A DNA stretch of 64,000 bases from Desulfocucumis palustris (GTDB lineage: Bacteria; Bacillota; Desulfotomaculia; Desulfotomaculales; Desulfocucumaceae). The stretch is taken from contig NZ_BFAV01000157.1 of assembly GCF_002933875.1 (NCBI RefSeq), forward strand, positions 186,001 to 250,000, in the 5' to 3' direction. The notes under the pieces were generated by a model. That model was given only the letters and a program-made list of their open reading frames with translations, had not been told where the DNA came from and did no database searches. Both the position numbers and the translations under genes were made by a program. Below, piece after piece: positions 8,438 to 16,579 of this stretch. Position 1 is the first letter of the stretch, and each line of letters starts with the position of its first letter.

Positions 8438-8638
8438 ATGCTTATTATTGACCGTTTCGAGGGTGAGTGGGCCGTAATTGAACTGGGCCGGAAGGTCTTT
8501 AAAATCCCCAGGCTGCTCCTTCCCCCGGAGGCCGGGGAGGGGGACGTTGTGAACCTGGAGGTTTCCCTGGACAGGGAATCCACCGAAAAACTGAAAAGAG
8601 AAACTGAAAAACTTGCTGACAGCTTATTTGAAGAATGA
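8438..8638 (+). CDS. DUF3006 family small protein
   Basis: This 66-residue acidic protein has a beta-rich first half (LIIDRFEGEWAVIEL) and a charged C-terminal helix, typical of DUF3006. The family has no known function but often sits beside extracellular ComEC-like metallo-beta-lactamase proteins, as here: its last four bases overlap the next start. A GGGGTGA site lies eight bases before the ATG. Confidence 0.7.
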   Translation: MLIIDRFEGEWAVIELGRKVFKIPRLLLPPEAGEGDVVNLEVSLDRESTEKLKRETEKLADSLFEE

Positions 8639-9627
8639 GGTGCACAATACTGAAAACAAAACGCTTTCTACTCCTGTTAATACTTGCGGTGCTGCTGGCT
8701 GCCGCCGGCTGCGCCGCTCCCGGCGGGCCCCGGGGAACGCAAGACACACTGTCCCCTTCCGTCCCGGCGGAGGGATTGTTAAAGGTGCATTTTATAGACG
8801 TGGGGCAGGCGGACTGCATTCTGGCCCAGCTGCCCGGCGGTGAAAATATGCTGGTGGACGCCGGCAACAACGACGACGGAGAAAAAGTGGTTTCCTATCT
8901 CCGGGAGGCGGGAGTTAATAAAATAGACTTCCTGGTGGGAACTCACCCCCACGAGGACCACATCGGCGGGCTGGACACGGTGATTAATAATTTTGAGATT
9001 GGAAAAGTGTATCTGCCCAGGGTGAACCACAACACCAAAACGTACCGGGACCTACTGGCCGCCATTAAGGCCAGGGGGCTTAAAGTAACCACCGCCGCCG
9101 CGGGGGTTGAAATGTTCAGCAGCGCCGGGGTTGACGCCGCCATGCTGGCGCCGGTGAATACCGGCTATGAAGAATTAAACGACTACTCCGCGGTAATCAA
9201 GCTTACTTATAAGAATGTCAGCTTCCTTCTGGCCGGCGACGCGGAAGAAACCTCGGAAAAAGAAATGCTTAAAGCCGGCTTTGACGTCCGGGCGGATGTG
9301 TTAAAGGTGGGGCACCACGGCAGCCGTACCTCCACCTCCCCGGCCTTCCTCAGGGCGGTGGCTCCCCGCTATGCCGTAATATCCGCGGGCAAGGACAACG
9401 ACTACGGGCACCCCCACCAGGAAACCCTGCAGCGTTTGGAAAAAGCAAATGTTAAAGTATTCAGGACCGACCGGGACGGCACCCTGATTTTCAGCACAAA
9501 CGGAGACAAAATTGCGACAGGGGACGGTTCTTCCCTGTCGCAATTTTCCTTTTTAAGCACCCGGAGAATAATTTTGGGTAAAACCGGTTTTATCCGGGAA
9601 TGGCCGCCCAACCATTTAAATTGCTAA
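8635..9627 (+). CDS. ComEC/Rec2-like metallo-beta-lactamase-fold lipoprotein
   Basis: This 330-residue protein has a lipoprotein signal peptide (lipobox LAAAGC, Cys about residue 26) and one MBL-fold domain: HFIDVGQADCI, THPHEDHIGG, the LLAGDAEETSE metal loop, VGHHGSRTSTS and GHPHQET. It matches the soluble nuclease-like domain of ComEC without the membrane channel, anchored outside the cell. Extracellular nuclease or phosphodiesterase activity is inferred. The last 40 or so residues are not family-like: they begin inside a palindromic repeat (9511-9544) that removed the original end and supplied a new C-terminal tail. Confidence 0.8.
   Translation: MRCTILKTKRFLLLLILAVLLAAAGCAAPGGPRGTQDTLSPSVPAEGLLKVHFIDVGQADCILAQLPGGENMLVDAGNNDDGEKVVSYLREAGVNKIDFLVGTHPHEDHIGGLDTVINNFEIGKVYLPRVNHNTKTYRDLLAAIKARGLKVTTAAAGVEMFSSAGVDAAMLAPVNTGYEELNDYSAVIKLTYKNVSFLLAGDAEETSEKEMLKAGFDVRADVLKVGHHGSRTSTSPAFLRAVAPRYAVISAGKDNDYGHPHQETLQRLEKANVKVFRTDRDGTLIFSTNGDKIATGDGSSLSQFSFLSTRRIILGKTGFIREWPPNHLNC
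9511..9544 (+). repeat. Palindromic repeat family 1, copy 1
   Basis: ATTGCGACAGGG (9511-9522) and CCCTGTCGCAAT (9533-9544) are perfect 12-base arms around ACGGTTCTT. Copies of the same core lie at 12295, 16360 and 16533. This copy is inside the 3' end of the ComEC-like gene. Confidence 0.85.
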
Positions 9628-9715
9628 TTTTTTAATCAATTAAATATTATAGCTATTAAAGGAAATATTTACCCGGGTAAAGAAAACTCTTAAAAACTGT
9701 TATGAAGGTGAAATA

Positions 9716-10957
9716 ATGATAAATTTAACGGTTGACCACAAAAAAATAAAGGAACTGGCGGATCTTTACGGCACGCCCCTGTATGTTTATGATGAAAACA
9801 CCATAAGGCTCCGCTGCAGGGAAATGAAAAACCTGTTGCCGTATGAAAATTTCAGGGTCAACTACTCGGCCAAGGCAAACAGCAACATGGAAATATTGAA
9901 AATAATACTGGATGAGGGCATCGATGTTGATGCCATGTCCCCGGGAGAGATATATATTGAACAAAAGGCGGGATTTCCCGGTGACCGCATATTTTTTGTC
10001 TGCAACAACGTATCCGCGGAAGAAATGCTCTATGCCATTGAAAGAGACATATTAATCAGTGTGGATTCCCTATCGCAGCTGGAACTTTATGGAAAGAAAA
10101 AACCGGGCGGGAGAATAGCCGTCAGGTTTAATCCCGGATATGGCTCCGGACATAGCGATAAGGTGATTACCGGGGGGGAAAGCACAAAATTCGGTATCCA
10201 AAAAATATACATAAACGCTGTAAAAGAAATATTGCGGAAATACTCCCTGGAATTGGCGGGTATCAACCAGCATATCGGCTCTTTCATACTGGAGGAAGAC
10301 AACTACATTGAGGGATGTATGAAACTGCTGGAGATTGCCGGGGAATTTTCCGGCTTATCCTTTATAGATTTCGGCGGTGGTTTTGGGATACCGTACAATG
10401 GCGACGAAAGCAAGCTGAATTTAACCCAGCTCTCAATTAAATTAATGAATTTAATTGAATCCTTTATCAGGGAATATGACAACAAAAATATAACCTTTAA
10501 AATAGAACCCGGCAGATATATCGTGGCGGAAAGCGGTTTTCTGCTTGGCAGGGTGAATGCGGTCAAATACAATTACGAAAAAAAATATGTGGGAACCGAT
10601 CTGGGTTTCAATGTTCTCATAAGGCCGGTGTTGTACGATTCATATCACGAAATAAAAATAGTTAAACGTGATAATGTTGACAGCCATGAAAAAGAACAGG
10701 TAAATATAGTGGGAAACATCTGTGAAAGCGGAGATATAATCGCCAGGGACAGACTTTTGCCCCGGGCGGAAGAAGGTGACCTGGTAGTTGTTTGCTGCGC
10801 CGGGGCCTACGGTTTTTCAATGAGCTCAAATTATAATTGCAGGCTGAGACCGGCAGAGGTGCTCATATGTTCCGACGGAACCCATAGATTAATCCGGAGA
10901 AGAGAAACATTGGAAGACCTGGTTAAACACTTCCCGGGGTCAGGCCCGGCTTATTGA
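9716..10957 (+). CDS. lysA: Diaminopimelate decarboxylase-like PLP enzyme (fold type III)
   Basis: This 413-residue protein has the fold III decarboxylase signature: YSAKAN with the PLP lysine (about residue 53), HIGSF, FGGGFGIPY, EPGRYIV, CESGD (active-site Cys) and GAYGFSMSSNYN. CESGD and the C-terminal RLRPAEVL favour diaminopimelate decarboxylase (last step of lysine synthesis), but fold III enzymes acting on related amino acids look alike. AAGGTGAAATA precedes the ATG. It is more AT-rich than the hdr operon and leads a three-gene run that lacks other lysine pathway genes, so a role in modifying a special amino acid remains possible. Confidence 0.75.
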   Translation: MINLTVDHKKIKELADLYGTPLYVYDENTIRLRCREMKNLLPYENFRVNYSAKANSNMEILKIILDEGIDVDAMSPGEIYIEQKAGFPGDRIFFVCNNVSAEEMLYAIERDILISVDSLSQLELYGKKKPGGRIAVRFNPGYGSGHSDKVITGGESTKFGIQKIYINAVKEILRKYSLELAGINQHIGSFILEEDNYIEGCMKLLEIAGEFSGLSFIDFGGGFGIPYNGDESKLNLTQLSIKLMNLIESFIREYDNKNITFKIEPGRYIVAESGFLLGRVNAVKYNYEKKYVGTDLGFNVLIRPVLYDSYHEIKIVKRDNVDSHEKEQVNIVGNICESGDIIARDRLLPRAEEGDLVVVCCAGAYGFSMSSNYNCRLRPAEVLICSDGTHRLIRRRETLEDLVKHFPGSGPAY

Positions 10958-10991
10958 AAGGATTGACTTACAGCAAATCGGAGGTGTCGGC

Positions 10992-11594
10992 ATGATAATA
11001 AAACATTTAGAAAAATCCCCCAGAATAGATGAGAGCGCATATATAGCTCCCAATGCGGCAGTCTGCGGCGAGGTGAAAATTGGCAAAAACACAAAAATAA
11101 TGTTTGGCGCCGCGATAATTGCCGAAGGCGGCTGTATAGAAATCGGTGATGATTGTATTGTGCTGGAAAATGCAGTTTTGAGAAGCACCATTAATCATTC
11201 GTTAAAAATTAGCAACAATGTGCTGGTAGGTCCCAATGCTCATTTGGTTGGATGTACGGTTGAAGACAATGTATTTATTGCCACAGGCGCATCTATATTC
11301 CATGGAGCAAAATTATGTAAAGGTTCTGAAGTGAGAATTAATGGGGTTGTTCATATTAAAACAATTTTACCGGAAAATAAAACTGTTCCCATAGGCTGGG
11401 TTGCCGTTGGCAACCCGTTGGAGATTTTGCCGCCCGACAGGCATAATGAAATTTGGGCAATACAGAAACCTTTAAATTTCCCCAAATTTGTTTACGGTGT
11501 GGATAGAAAACCCGATGGGCAGACTATTATGCCTGAAATCACGAAGATGATGGTAAAAGCTTTAAAAGCACACGAAAAGGATGAGCTTGTTTAA
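10992..11594 (+). CDS. Gamma-carbonic anhydrase-like left-handed beta-helix protein
   Basis: This 200-residue protein has hexapeptide repeats through residues 10-130 (for example IGDDCIVLENAVL, ISNNVLVGPNAHLVGC). Of the three zinc histidines of Cam-type enzymes, His at NHS and His at NAHLVGC are present. The position normally written GH before NAH is GP, so one ligand may be missing. Acyltransferase-like or structural roles are as likely as carbonic anhydrase. GGAGGTG precedes the ATG, and it follows lysA by 34 bases, probably in one operon. Confidence 0.65.
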   Translation: MIIKHLEKSPRIDESAYIAPNAAVCGEVKIGKNTKIMFGAAIIAEGGCIEIGDDCIVLENAVLRSTINHSLKISNNVLVGPNAHLVGCTVEDNVFIATGASIFHGAKLCKGSEVRINGVVHIKTILPENKTVPIGWVAVGNPLEILPPDRHNEIWAIQKPLNFPKFVYGVDRKPDGQTIMPEITKMMVKALKAHEKDELV

Positions 11595-11617
11595 GCCTTC
11601 CATTAAGAGGTGAGAGT

Positions 11618-12343
11618 ATGCGAAGAAAAGTTTACTCGTTAATTTTCTGTTTAACTTTATTGGCTCCTTTATTAATTGCCTGTAATGTTAATGCAAAAGA
11701 ATCGCCTGAAATTGTTGCAAAAATTGATGACATTGAAATTACCGAACAAACCTTCTCCGCCATGGTGGAAGCAGAAAAAAACATTTGGGGTAAATTAAAC
11801 ATAAATATGCCTGAAGATGATGCGTATTATGAAAAGGTGGTTTTAAAAAGGCTTATTACCAATGCTTTACTGGATGTTCAGGCAAAAAAAGAAGGAATTG
11901 TTGTTTCAGCTAAAGAAGCTTCCGACCAATTGAACAAGCAATTACAACAAATTAAATACCTGGCCCCGGAGGATCCGGGGAAAATCAGCTTTTTAAACCG
12001 GATAAAGTCTTCCGGCTATAACAGTATTGAGGATTATGAAAAAGACAACAGGGTTCTTGATGCCTATAGAAAACAACTGGCAAGAGTTAAGCTAAGAAAC
12101 ACTTTTTATGAGACTGTTTCTAAAACAGCAGGCCTTGAGGAGCGCGGGAAGGCGTGGGAGGACTACAAAAATAATTTAATAAACACGGGTGATTATGAGA
12201 TTTATATTCCGGTTGACATTAAAGGATTTGAACCGGTCCGGCCATGGGAGCGGTATAATAACCAGGACTTAAATCAAACATTTGCAACAGAAGGAATGCG
12301 ACAGGGGACGGTTCTCCCCTGTCGCATTATTTATACCGCTTAA
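11618..12343 (+). CDS. SurA/PrsA-like N-terminal-domain lipoprotein
   Basis: This 241-residue protein has a signal peptide with lipobox LLIAC (Cys22). A SurA_N-type chaperone domain follows (AKIDDIEITEQTFSAMV to about residue 180). No parvulin (PPIase) domain is present, so it may be a folding helper or a lineage-specific lipoprotein. The C-terminal end GMRQGTVLPCRIIYTA is translated from palindromic repeat copy 2, so the true C-terminus was probably replaced. It is AT-rich like the two genes before it. Confidence 0.65.
   Translation: MRRKVYSLIFCLTLLAPLLIACNVNAKESPEIVAKIDDIEITEQTFSAMVEAEKNIWGKLNINMPEDDAYYEKVVLKRLITNALLDVQAKKEGIVVSAKEASDQLNKQLQQIKYLAPEDPGKISFLNRIKSSGYNSIEDYEKDNRVLDAYRKQLARVKLRNTFYETVSKTAGLEERGKAWEDYKNNLINTGDYEIYIPVDIKGFEPVRPWERYNNQDLNQTFATEGMRQGTVLPCRIIYTA
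12295..12328 (+). repeat. Palindromic repeat family 1, copy 2
   Basis: AATGCGACAGGGG (12295-12307) and CCCCTGTCGCATT (12316-12328) form perfect 13-base arms around ACGGTTCT. It lies between converging genes, supplies the end of the SurA-like gene, and touches the feoB stop codon. It could act as a two-way terminator. Confidence 0.85.
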
Positions 12344-14288
12344 GCAGGTGGCTGGCGGCGACAGTTGCCAGGGTCATTCCGGCAAATACCAGTATGATCA
12401 GCAGGGCTTCCGCAAACCCGCTGTCCCAGCCGAGGGCGCCGTGCAGCTGGGATACGATGCCGCCCACCAGGAAGGCCACCACCCAGCTGGCGGCCCAGAT
12501 CATTGCCGCCTCTTTCCTGGAGCGCTCCTTAAAAAGAATCAGGATGGAAGCGATGCAGGGCACGAAAAGGGTGATAGTAATCAGGGCCGCTACGGTTTGC
12601 GCCGGTGTCAGGGTCATTCCGGTAAGACCCGCCGCCCCAAAATCCCGCCGCACGATGCCCATGATGAATGCGGTGGCTGTTTCCTTGGGCAGCTTCAGCC
12701 AGCCCACCGTGAGGGGCGCCAGCAGTTCCTGCAAAAATTCCAGTATGCCGGTAACCTGAAATACGCTGATGATCAGGGCGCCAAAAGCGAACAGGGGAAA
12801 TGCTTCTTTTAAGAAATTATATGATTTGGTGGCGGTCTTTTTCAGCACGTTATCCAGCCCGGGCAGCCGCAGGGGCGGCAGGTCGATCAGCAGCTCGGAG
12901 GAACTGCCGGGCAGCAGGGCGTTCAGCAGGGTGCCAATCATAACCAGAACAGTGAAAATAACAAATACGTACAGGGCCACATACCAGCCGCCCACCGCCG
13001 CAAGCATTCCGGCTATCACACCCAGCTGGGCGGAACAGGGAATGGTAAGCCCCAGCAGAAACACGGCAATCCTGCGCTCCCGGTCCGAAGCCAGCAGCCT
13101 GGTGGTGATGGTGGCCATGGTTACGCAACCGAAACCCAGTATTAACGGAATCACCCCCCGGCCGTTCAAACCTATACCTGTCAGCAAACGGTCAACCAGA
13201 GTGGCGATTCTGGGCAGGTACCCGGAATCCTCAAAAATGGCAAGAAAAAAATAGAACCCTATAACCAGGGGCATCAACAGCCCCAGGACGTAAGTAACGG
13301 TCATGGTCAAAAGGCCGAATTCACCGATGAGAATGGTGCCAAAAGCCGACTCCCCGGCTATGAACCGGCCGACAATATCCCGCACCGCGGGCTCATAAAT
13401 TCCCAGCATGACGGTCTCCTCGGTGACACCCACCACCGTCCCGGCAATAAATATACCGATAACCTGGTACATGGCATAAAGGGCCAGGGCCAGAATGGGG
13501 ATGCCGGTTACGGGCCTTAGCATCCAGCGCCCCAGCAGGCCGCCAAGGGAAGCCGCTTCAGGACTTTCCCTCAGAACGCGCTTTACGATACTGTTTACCC
13601 GCTCCCGCCGCTTCAGGTATATTTCCTCCCGGTGGTTTCCGGGTTCCAGGCCATGGCGCTCCGCCACCACGGGGTCGCCTTCCAGCACCAGCAGCGCCTC
13701 ACCCCGGCTGCCCAGCCGGTTAACCAGCAGGTTAATCAAAGGATTCAGCCCCGGGGTTATATTGCCGGTTTTGGCGCCGGCAAGCCGTTCCTTTAATTCC
13801 TTCAGTCCCTTTTTCCGCACCGCCACCGTGGGCACCACGGGCACTCCCAAAAGGTCGCTTAACAGCTGGATATCTATCTCCAACCCGTGCCGGCCGGCCT
13901 CGTCCAGCATATTTAAGGCCACGATCACGGGGACTCCGGTATCAATTACCTGCTGGGTCAAAAACAGGTCCCTTTCCAGGTGAACGGCGTCCACAACGTT
14001 TATAACAATATCGGCGGACAGGATAATATCCCGGGCGATGCGCTCCTCGTCGTTAAAGGAGGAAATGCCGTATACCCCCGGGGTATCTATTATAACATCA
14101 CGGCCAAACCGGCCGTGGGAGATCTCCAGGGTGGTGCCGGGGTAGTTGGAAACATCCACATACAGACCGGTGAAATAGTTAAAAAAAACCGACTTGCCGG
14201 TATTGGGGTTTCCGGCCAATACCAGTTTCCCCGCCCCGGGGGGTATGTTTTTCAGACCAACAGGACCGTGACAATGCGCCAACTGCAT
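12327..14288 (-). CDS. feoB: Ferrous iron transporter B (FeoB)
   Basis: This 653-residue protein has an N-terminal G-domain with G1 AGNPNTGKS, G3 DTPGVYG and G4 NMLDEA. A helical linker and the FeoB membrane domain follow, with two Gate motifs (about residues 300-460) and hydrophobic helices to the C-terminus. It takes up Fe2+ at the cytoplasmic membrane. FeoA is not seen next to it. AAAGGAAGTGAA precedes the ATG. It follows two GGDEF genes on the same strand, with a Fur-like box upstream of the group, so iron control is likely. Confidence 0.92.
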   Translation of the reverse strand: MQLAHCHGPVGLKNIPPGAGKLVLAGNPNTGKSVFFNYFTGLYVDVSNYPGTTLEISHGRFGRDVIIDTPGVYGISSFNDEERIARDIILSADIVINVVDAVHLERDLFLTQQVIDTGVPVIVALNMLDEAGRHGLEIDIQLLSDLLGVPVVPTVAVRKKGLKELKERLAGAKTGNITPGLNPLINLLVNRLGSRGEALLVLEGDPVVAERHGLEPGNHREEIYLKRRERVNSIVKRVLRESPEAASLGGLLGRWMLRPVTGIPILALALYAMYQVIGIFIAGTVVGVTEETVMLGIYEPAVRDIVGRFIAGESAFGTILIGEFGLLTMTVTYVLGLLMPLVIGFYFFLAIFEDSGYLPRIATLVDRLLTGIGLNGRGVIPLILGFGCVTMATITTRLLASDRERRIAVFLLGLTIPCSAQLGVIAGMLAAVGGWYVALYVFVIFTVLVMIGTLLNALLPGSSSELLIDLPPLRLPGLDNVLKKTATKSYNFLKEAFPLFAFGALIISVFQVTGILEFLQELLAPLTVGWLKLPKETATAFIMGIVRRDFGAAGLTGMTLTPAQTVAALITITLFVPCIASILILFKERSRKEAAMIWAASWVVAFLVGGIVSQLHGALGWDSGFAEALLIILVFAGMTLATVAASHLLKRYK

Positions 14289-14341
14289 TTCACTTCCTTT
14301 TTTAAAAACTGAACAAGCGGATGGCCCGGCACTGTTGGCAT

Positions 14342-14794
14342 TTACTGTATCCGGCCGGTCTTATAGCAGGCGCGGCATACCCGGTTTCTGCCCCCGGATC
14401 TGGCCCGGGAAAGAGCCTTCTTGACGTTTTTCAATAATTCCGTCAGCTTTTCACCGTCATCCGGATAATAGGCCACCCCCGCGCTTACGGTAACACTCAT
14501 GCCGTTGGGCCATTGCGCCCTCTCCACGGCACGGCGTATTTTTTCCGCCGCCAGGAGGGCCGTCCGGCCGTCGGCCTCGGGCAAAAGGATTAAAAATTCC
14601 CTGCCCCTGTAACGGGTAACACTGTCCCCTTCCAACAGGTTTCGCTTTATCAATTGGCCCACCTTATTTAGAACGAATTCCCCCACCTGGCGTCCCCAGA
14701 GGTTTTTGAGCGGTTCAAAGAAATCTATGTCCAGCATGACCAGGGAAAAACGGCCGCTATCTTGCTTCACCCGCACCGTTCCTGCTTGAACCAC
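14342..14794 (-). CDS. Truncated, degenerate GGDEF domain protein
   Basis: This 150-residue protein is nearly only a GGDEF domain. It aligns closely with the C-terminal half of the GGDEF gene before it (FSLVMLDIDFFEPLKN, VTVSAGVAYYPDDGEKL). The signature GGEEF of the neighbour is RGREF here, which removes residues needed for diguanylate cyclase activity. It is probably a decayed or repurposed tandem duplicate, possibly a GTP or c-di-GMP sensor. Start is GTG with GAAGGTG eight bases upstream. Confidence 0.7.
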   Translation of the reverse strand: MVQAGTVRVKQDSGRFSLVMLDIDFFEPLKNLWGRQVGEFVLNKVGQLIKRNLLEGDSVTRYRGREFLILLPEADGRTALLAAEKIRRAVERAQWPNGMSVTVSAGVAYYPDDGEKLTELLKNVKKALSRARSGGRNRVCRACYKTGRIQ

Positions 14795-14826
14795 CTTTAA
14801 TCACCTTCCGCTTTAATTTTTTACTT

Positions 14827-15918
14827 TCAACAAACCATCTGCCCCTCCGCTCCGATACCGCAGACGTGACGCACCTGATTTCGCCCCCCGGACTTGGCCT
14901 TGTAAAGGGCCAGGTCGGCATTTTTCAATAATTCCGCCAGCTTTTCGCCATCCTCCGGGTAGGAGGCCACCCCGGCACTGACGGTAACCCCCAGGCCGTC
15001 CTGCCAATTTACACCCTCCACACCCCGGCGCACCCTTTCGGCCACCTGAAGGGCCGTCCTGCAATCGGCCCCCGGAAGAAGGATTACAAACTCTTCACCC
15101 CCAAAACGGGCCACGCTATCCTCCGCCCGCAGGCTTTGTTTAATTGCTTCCGCCACCTGTGCCAGCACCCGGTCCCCAAATTGATGCCCCCAGCGGTCAT
15201 TAATCCGTTTAAAAAAATCTATATCCACCATAACCAGTGAAAAACCGGCGATTTTCTGCTTTGCTCGGACCAGTTCGGCCTCCACCACCTCGTTGAAGGC
15301 CCGCCGGTTATAAATATTGGTCAATTCGTCAAAACGGGCCAATCTTTCCATCCGCTCGTACAGCCCCGCGTTTTCCAGGCTTATGCCCATCTGCCCGGAG
15401 GCCAGCATGATCAGGGCCAGTTCGCCATTGTTGAATTCCCGGAGCTTGTTGGATTCCATAAGCACCAGTCCCGTGGTCCTTCCCTGTTCCACCACAGGTG
15501 CCATTTCCTCCACCAGTTTCCCGGTGATAACTGACCCCAGCTCCAGTTTGCCCGGCAGTTTGTCGGGGGACGAGGCAACCACGCTGAATTCCCCCTTGCC
15601 ATTTAACATTGCCGCATGACAATTGCACCCCGGCCAACTGGCGGCCAGCACTCCCCAGAGCAGGGCAAAATCCAATAGTGTGGAGAGGTGTTTCAGCCCC
15701 TTTACACCGGCGGAGCGGTAATAGCCCTCTATCTTAAAACAATAAAACACCGCCGCAGCGGCAACCACCCCCTGGGCCGCGGACAGGGAATCAAACCTGG
15801 CGTACAGAGCCCCCACCGCGACTCCAAGGCATACCGCCCATTTGCGCAGTTTGGCTATGAAAAGCTCCGCTTCCAACAAACTTATTTCCTGCAAGGTAAA
15901 GTATTTCAGGGGCAACAT
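14827..15918 (-). CDS. GAF-GGDEF diguanylate cyclase
   Basis: This 363-residue protein has an N-terminal part with about three weakly hydrophobic segments (residues 30-90). A GAF-like sensor region follows (about 90-195), and then a GGDEF domain with an intact ARFGGEEFVILLPG and the metal site DIDFFKRINDRWGH. It should make c-di-GMP. Cys-Asn-Cys-His near residue 101 is an odd Cys/His cluster that could bind a metal, which would be notable in an iron-linked operon. It is the first gene behind the Fur-like box, followed by the degenerate copy and feoB. Confidence 0.82.
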   Translation of the reverse strand: MLPLKYFTLQEISLLEAELFIAKLRKWAVCLGVAVGALYARFDSLSAAQGVVAAAAVFYCFKIEGYYRSAGVKGLKHLSTLLDFALLWGVLAASWPGCNCHAAMLNGKGEFSVVASSPDKLPGKLELGSVITGKLVEEMAPVVEQGRTTGLVLMESNKLREFNNGELALIMLASGQMGISLENAGLYERMERLARFDELTNIYNRRAFNEVVEAELVRAKQKIAGFSLVMVDIDFFKRINDRWGHQFGDRVLAQVAEAIKQSLRAEDSVARFGGEEFVILLPGADCRTALQVAERVRRGVEGVNWQDGLGVTVSAGVASYPEDGEKLAELLKNADLALYKAKSGGRNQVRHVCGIGAEGQMVC

Positions 15919-16023
15919 AGCACAACACCCGTAAAATTTATTGTCAGCCGGCCCGGCAAACTTTTTTTAATTAACGGCAACAATTTCCAATATCCGCTCC
16001 GGAAAGTAAAAAATTAAAACATA

Positions 16024-16044
16024 TGAAAATGATTTTCATTTTCA
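16024..16044 (-). promoter_or_regulatory. Fur-like iron box
   Basis: TGAAAATGATTTTCATTTTC starts at 16024 and closely matches the 19-base Fur consensus GATAATGATAATCATTATC. It lies 106 bases before the start of the GGDEF-GGDEF-feoB group on the minus strand. Control of all three genes by iron is inferred from this position. Confidence 0.65.
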
Positions 16045-16134
16045 TTAACATATTACAATTTTGCACGTCTGTCAATATTCAATATTGTTGTTCAGCCAAT
16101 ATTTTTAAGGAGCCTGTTTCCGCTAGGCGCTAAA

Positions 16135-16233
16135 GGAGCGGCCCCGTGGACCGGGCCGCTCCCTTCAAGCTTTATTAGCAAGCAATCCCAGTAAAGCCTG
16201 CCGGCGGGCATACTGGGATTTGCTTTGAAAAGA
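16135..16233. other. Two strong hairpins between the feoB group and repeat copy 3
   Basis: GGAGCGGCCC (16135-16144) pairs with GGGCCGCTCC (16153-16162). A second stem pairs AGCAATCCCAGTA (about 16190-16202) with TACTGGGATTTGCT (about 16211-16224). Neither has a clear U-run. They may end the RND-side transcript or be repeats. Confidence 0.45.
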
Positions 16234-16246
16234 CCGGTTAAAATTT

Positions 16247-16390
16247 TTAGGAAGCCGAAACTGCCTGCCTTTCCGCGATAAGATCTTCCAGGCGCTCTTT
16301 TTGCTTCATGAGTTCCTCCAGCCGCAAATCACCCGGTTCTTCCTGGGGTGCCGGCAGTGTGCGACAGGGGACGGTTCTCTCCTGTCGCAT
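16247..16390 (-). pseudogene. 47-codon gene fragment whose start lies in repeat copy 3
   Basis: The minus frame opens with ATG inside the palindromic repeat (16390) and runs to TAA at 16247. The part outside the repeat, DLRLEELMKQKERLEDLIAE, reads as a charged coiled-coil C-terminus. It looks like the 3' end of a gene whose upstream part was removed when the repeats moved in. The parent family is not recognisable. Confidence 0.45.
16360..16389 (+). repeat. Palindromic repeat family 1, copy 3
   Basis: TGCGACAGG (16360-16368) and CCTGTCGCA (16381-16389) flank GGACGGTTCTCT, the same core as copies 1 and 2 and in the same orientation. Confidence 0.85.
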
Positions 16391-16408
16391 TTATTTTATA
16401 CATACGTT

Positions 16409-16459
16409 GGGGACATTCCTCTGGCCCGAAAGCCATGCTCCAAAGAGAGGTGTGTCCCC
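16409..16459. repeat. Imperfect palindrome with GGGGACA ends, between repeat copies 3 and 4
   Basis: GGGGACATTCCTCT (16409-16422) faces AGAGGTGTGTCCCC (16446-16459), pairing at 12 of 14 positions. GGGGACA-ended palindromes of this type recur in Firmicute genomes and resemble REP units moved by Y1 (RAYT) transposases. That link is an inference. Confidence 0.6.
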
Positions 16460-16532
16460 TTTCCTTAATCGCCTGTTCATCCCCGGTCTTCAAGGACGGG
16501 GTCTTACAGGCTGTCAGCAAGTTAAAAATAAA

Positions 16533-16567
16533 AAATGCGACAGGGAAGAACCGTCCCCTGTCGCATT
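16533..16567 (-). repeat. Palindromic repeat family 1, copy 4 (inverted)
   Basis: The core is the reverse complement of copies 1-3: AATGCGACAGGG, then AAGAACCGT, then CCCCTGTCGCATT. A partial extra unit CTGTCGCATTTTT follows at 16568-16580. It ends at the stop of the RND gene. With copy 3 it frames a 208-base composite repeat. Confidence 0.85.
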
Positions 16568-16579
16568 CTGTCGCATTTT

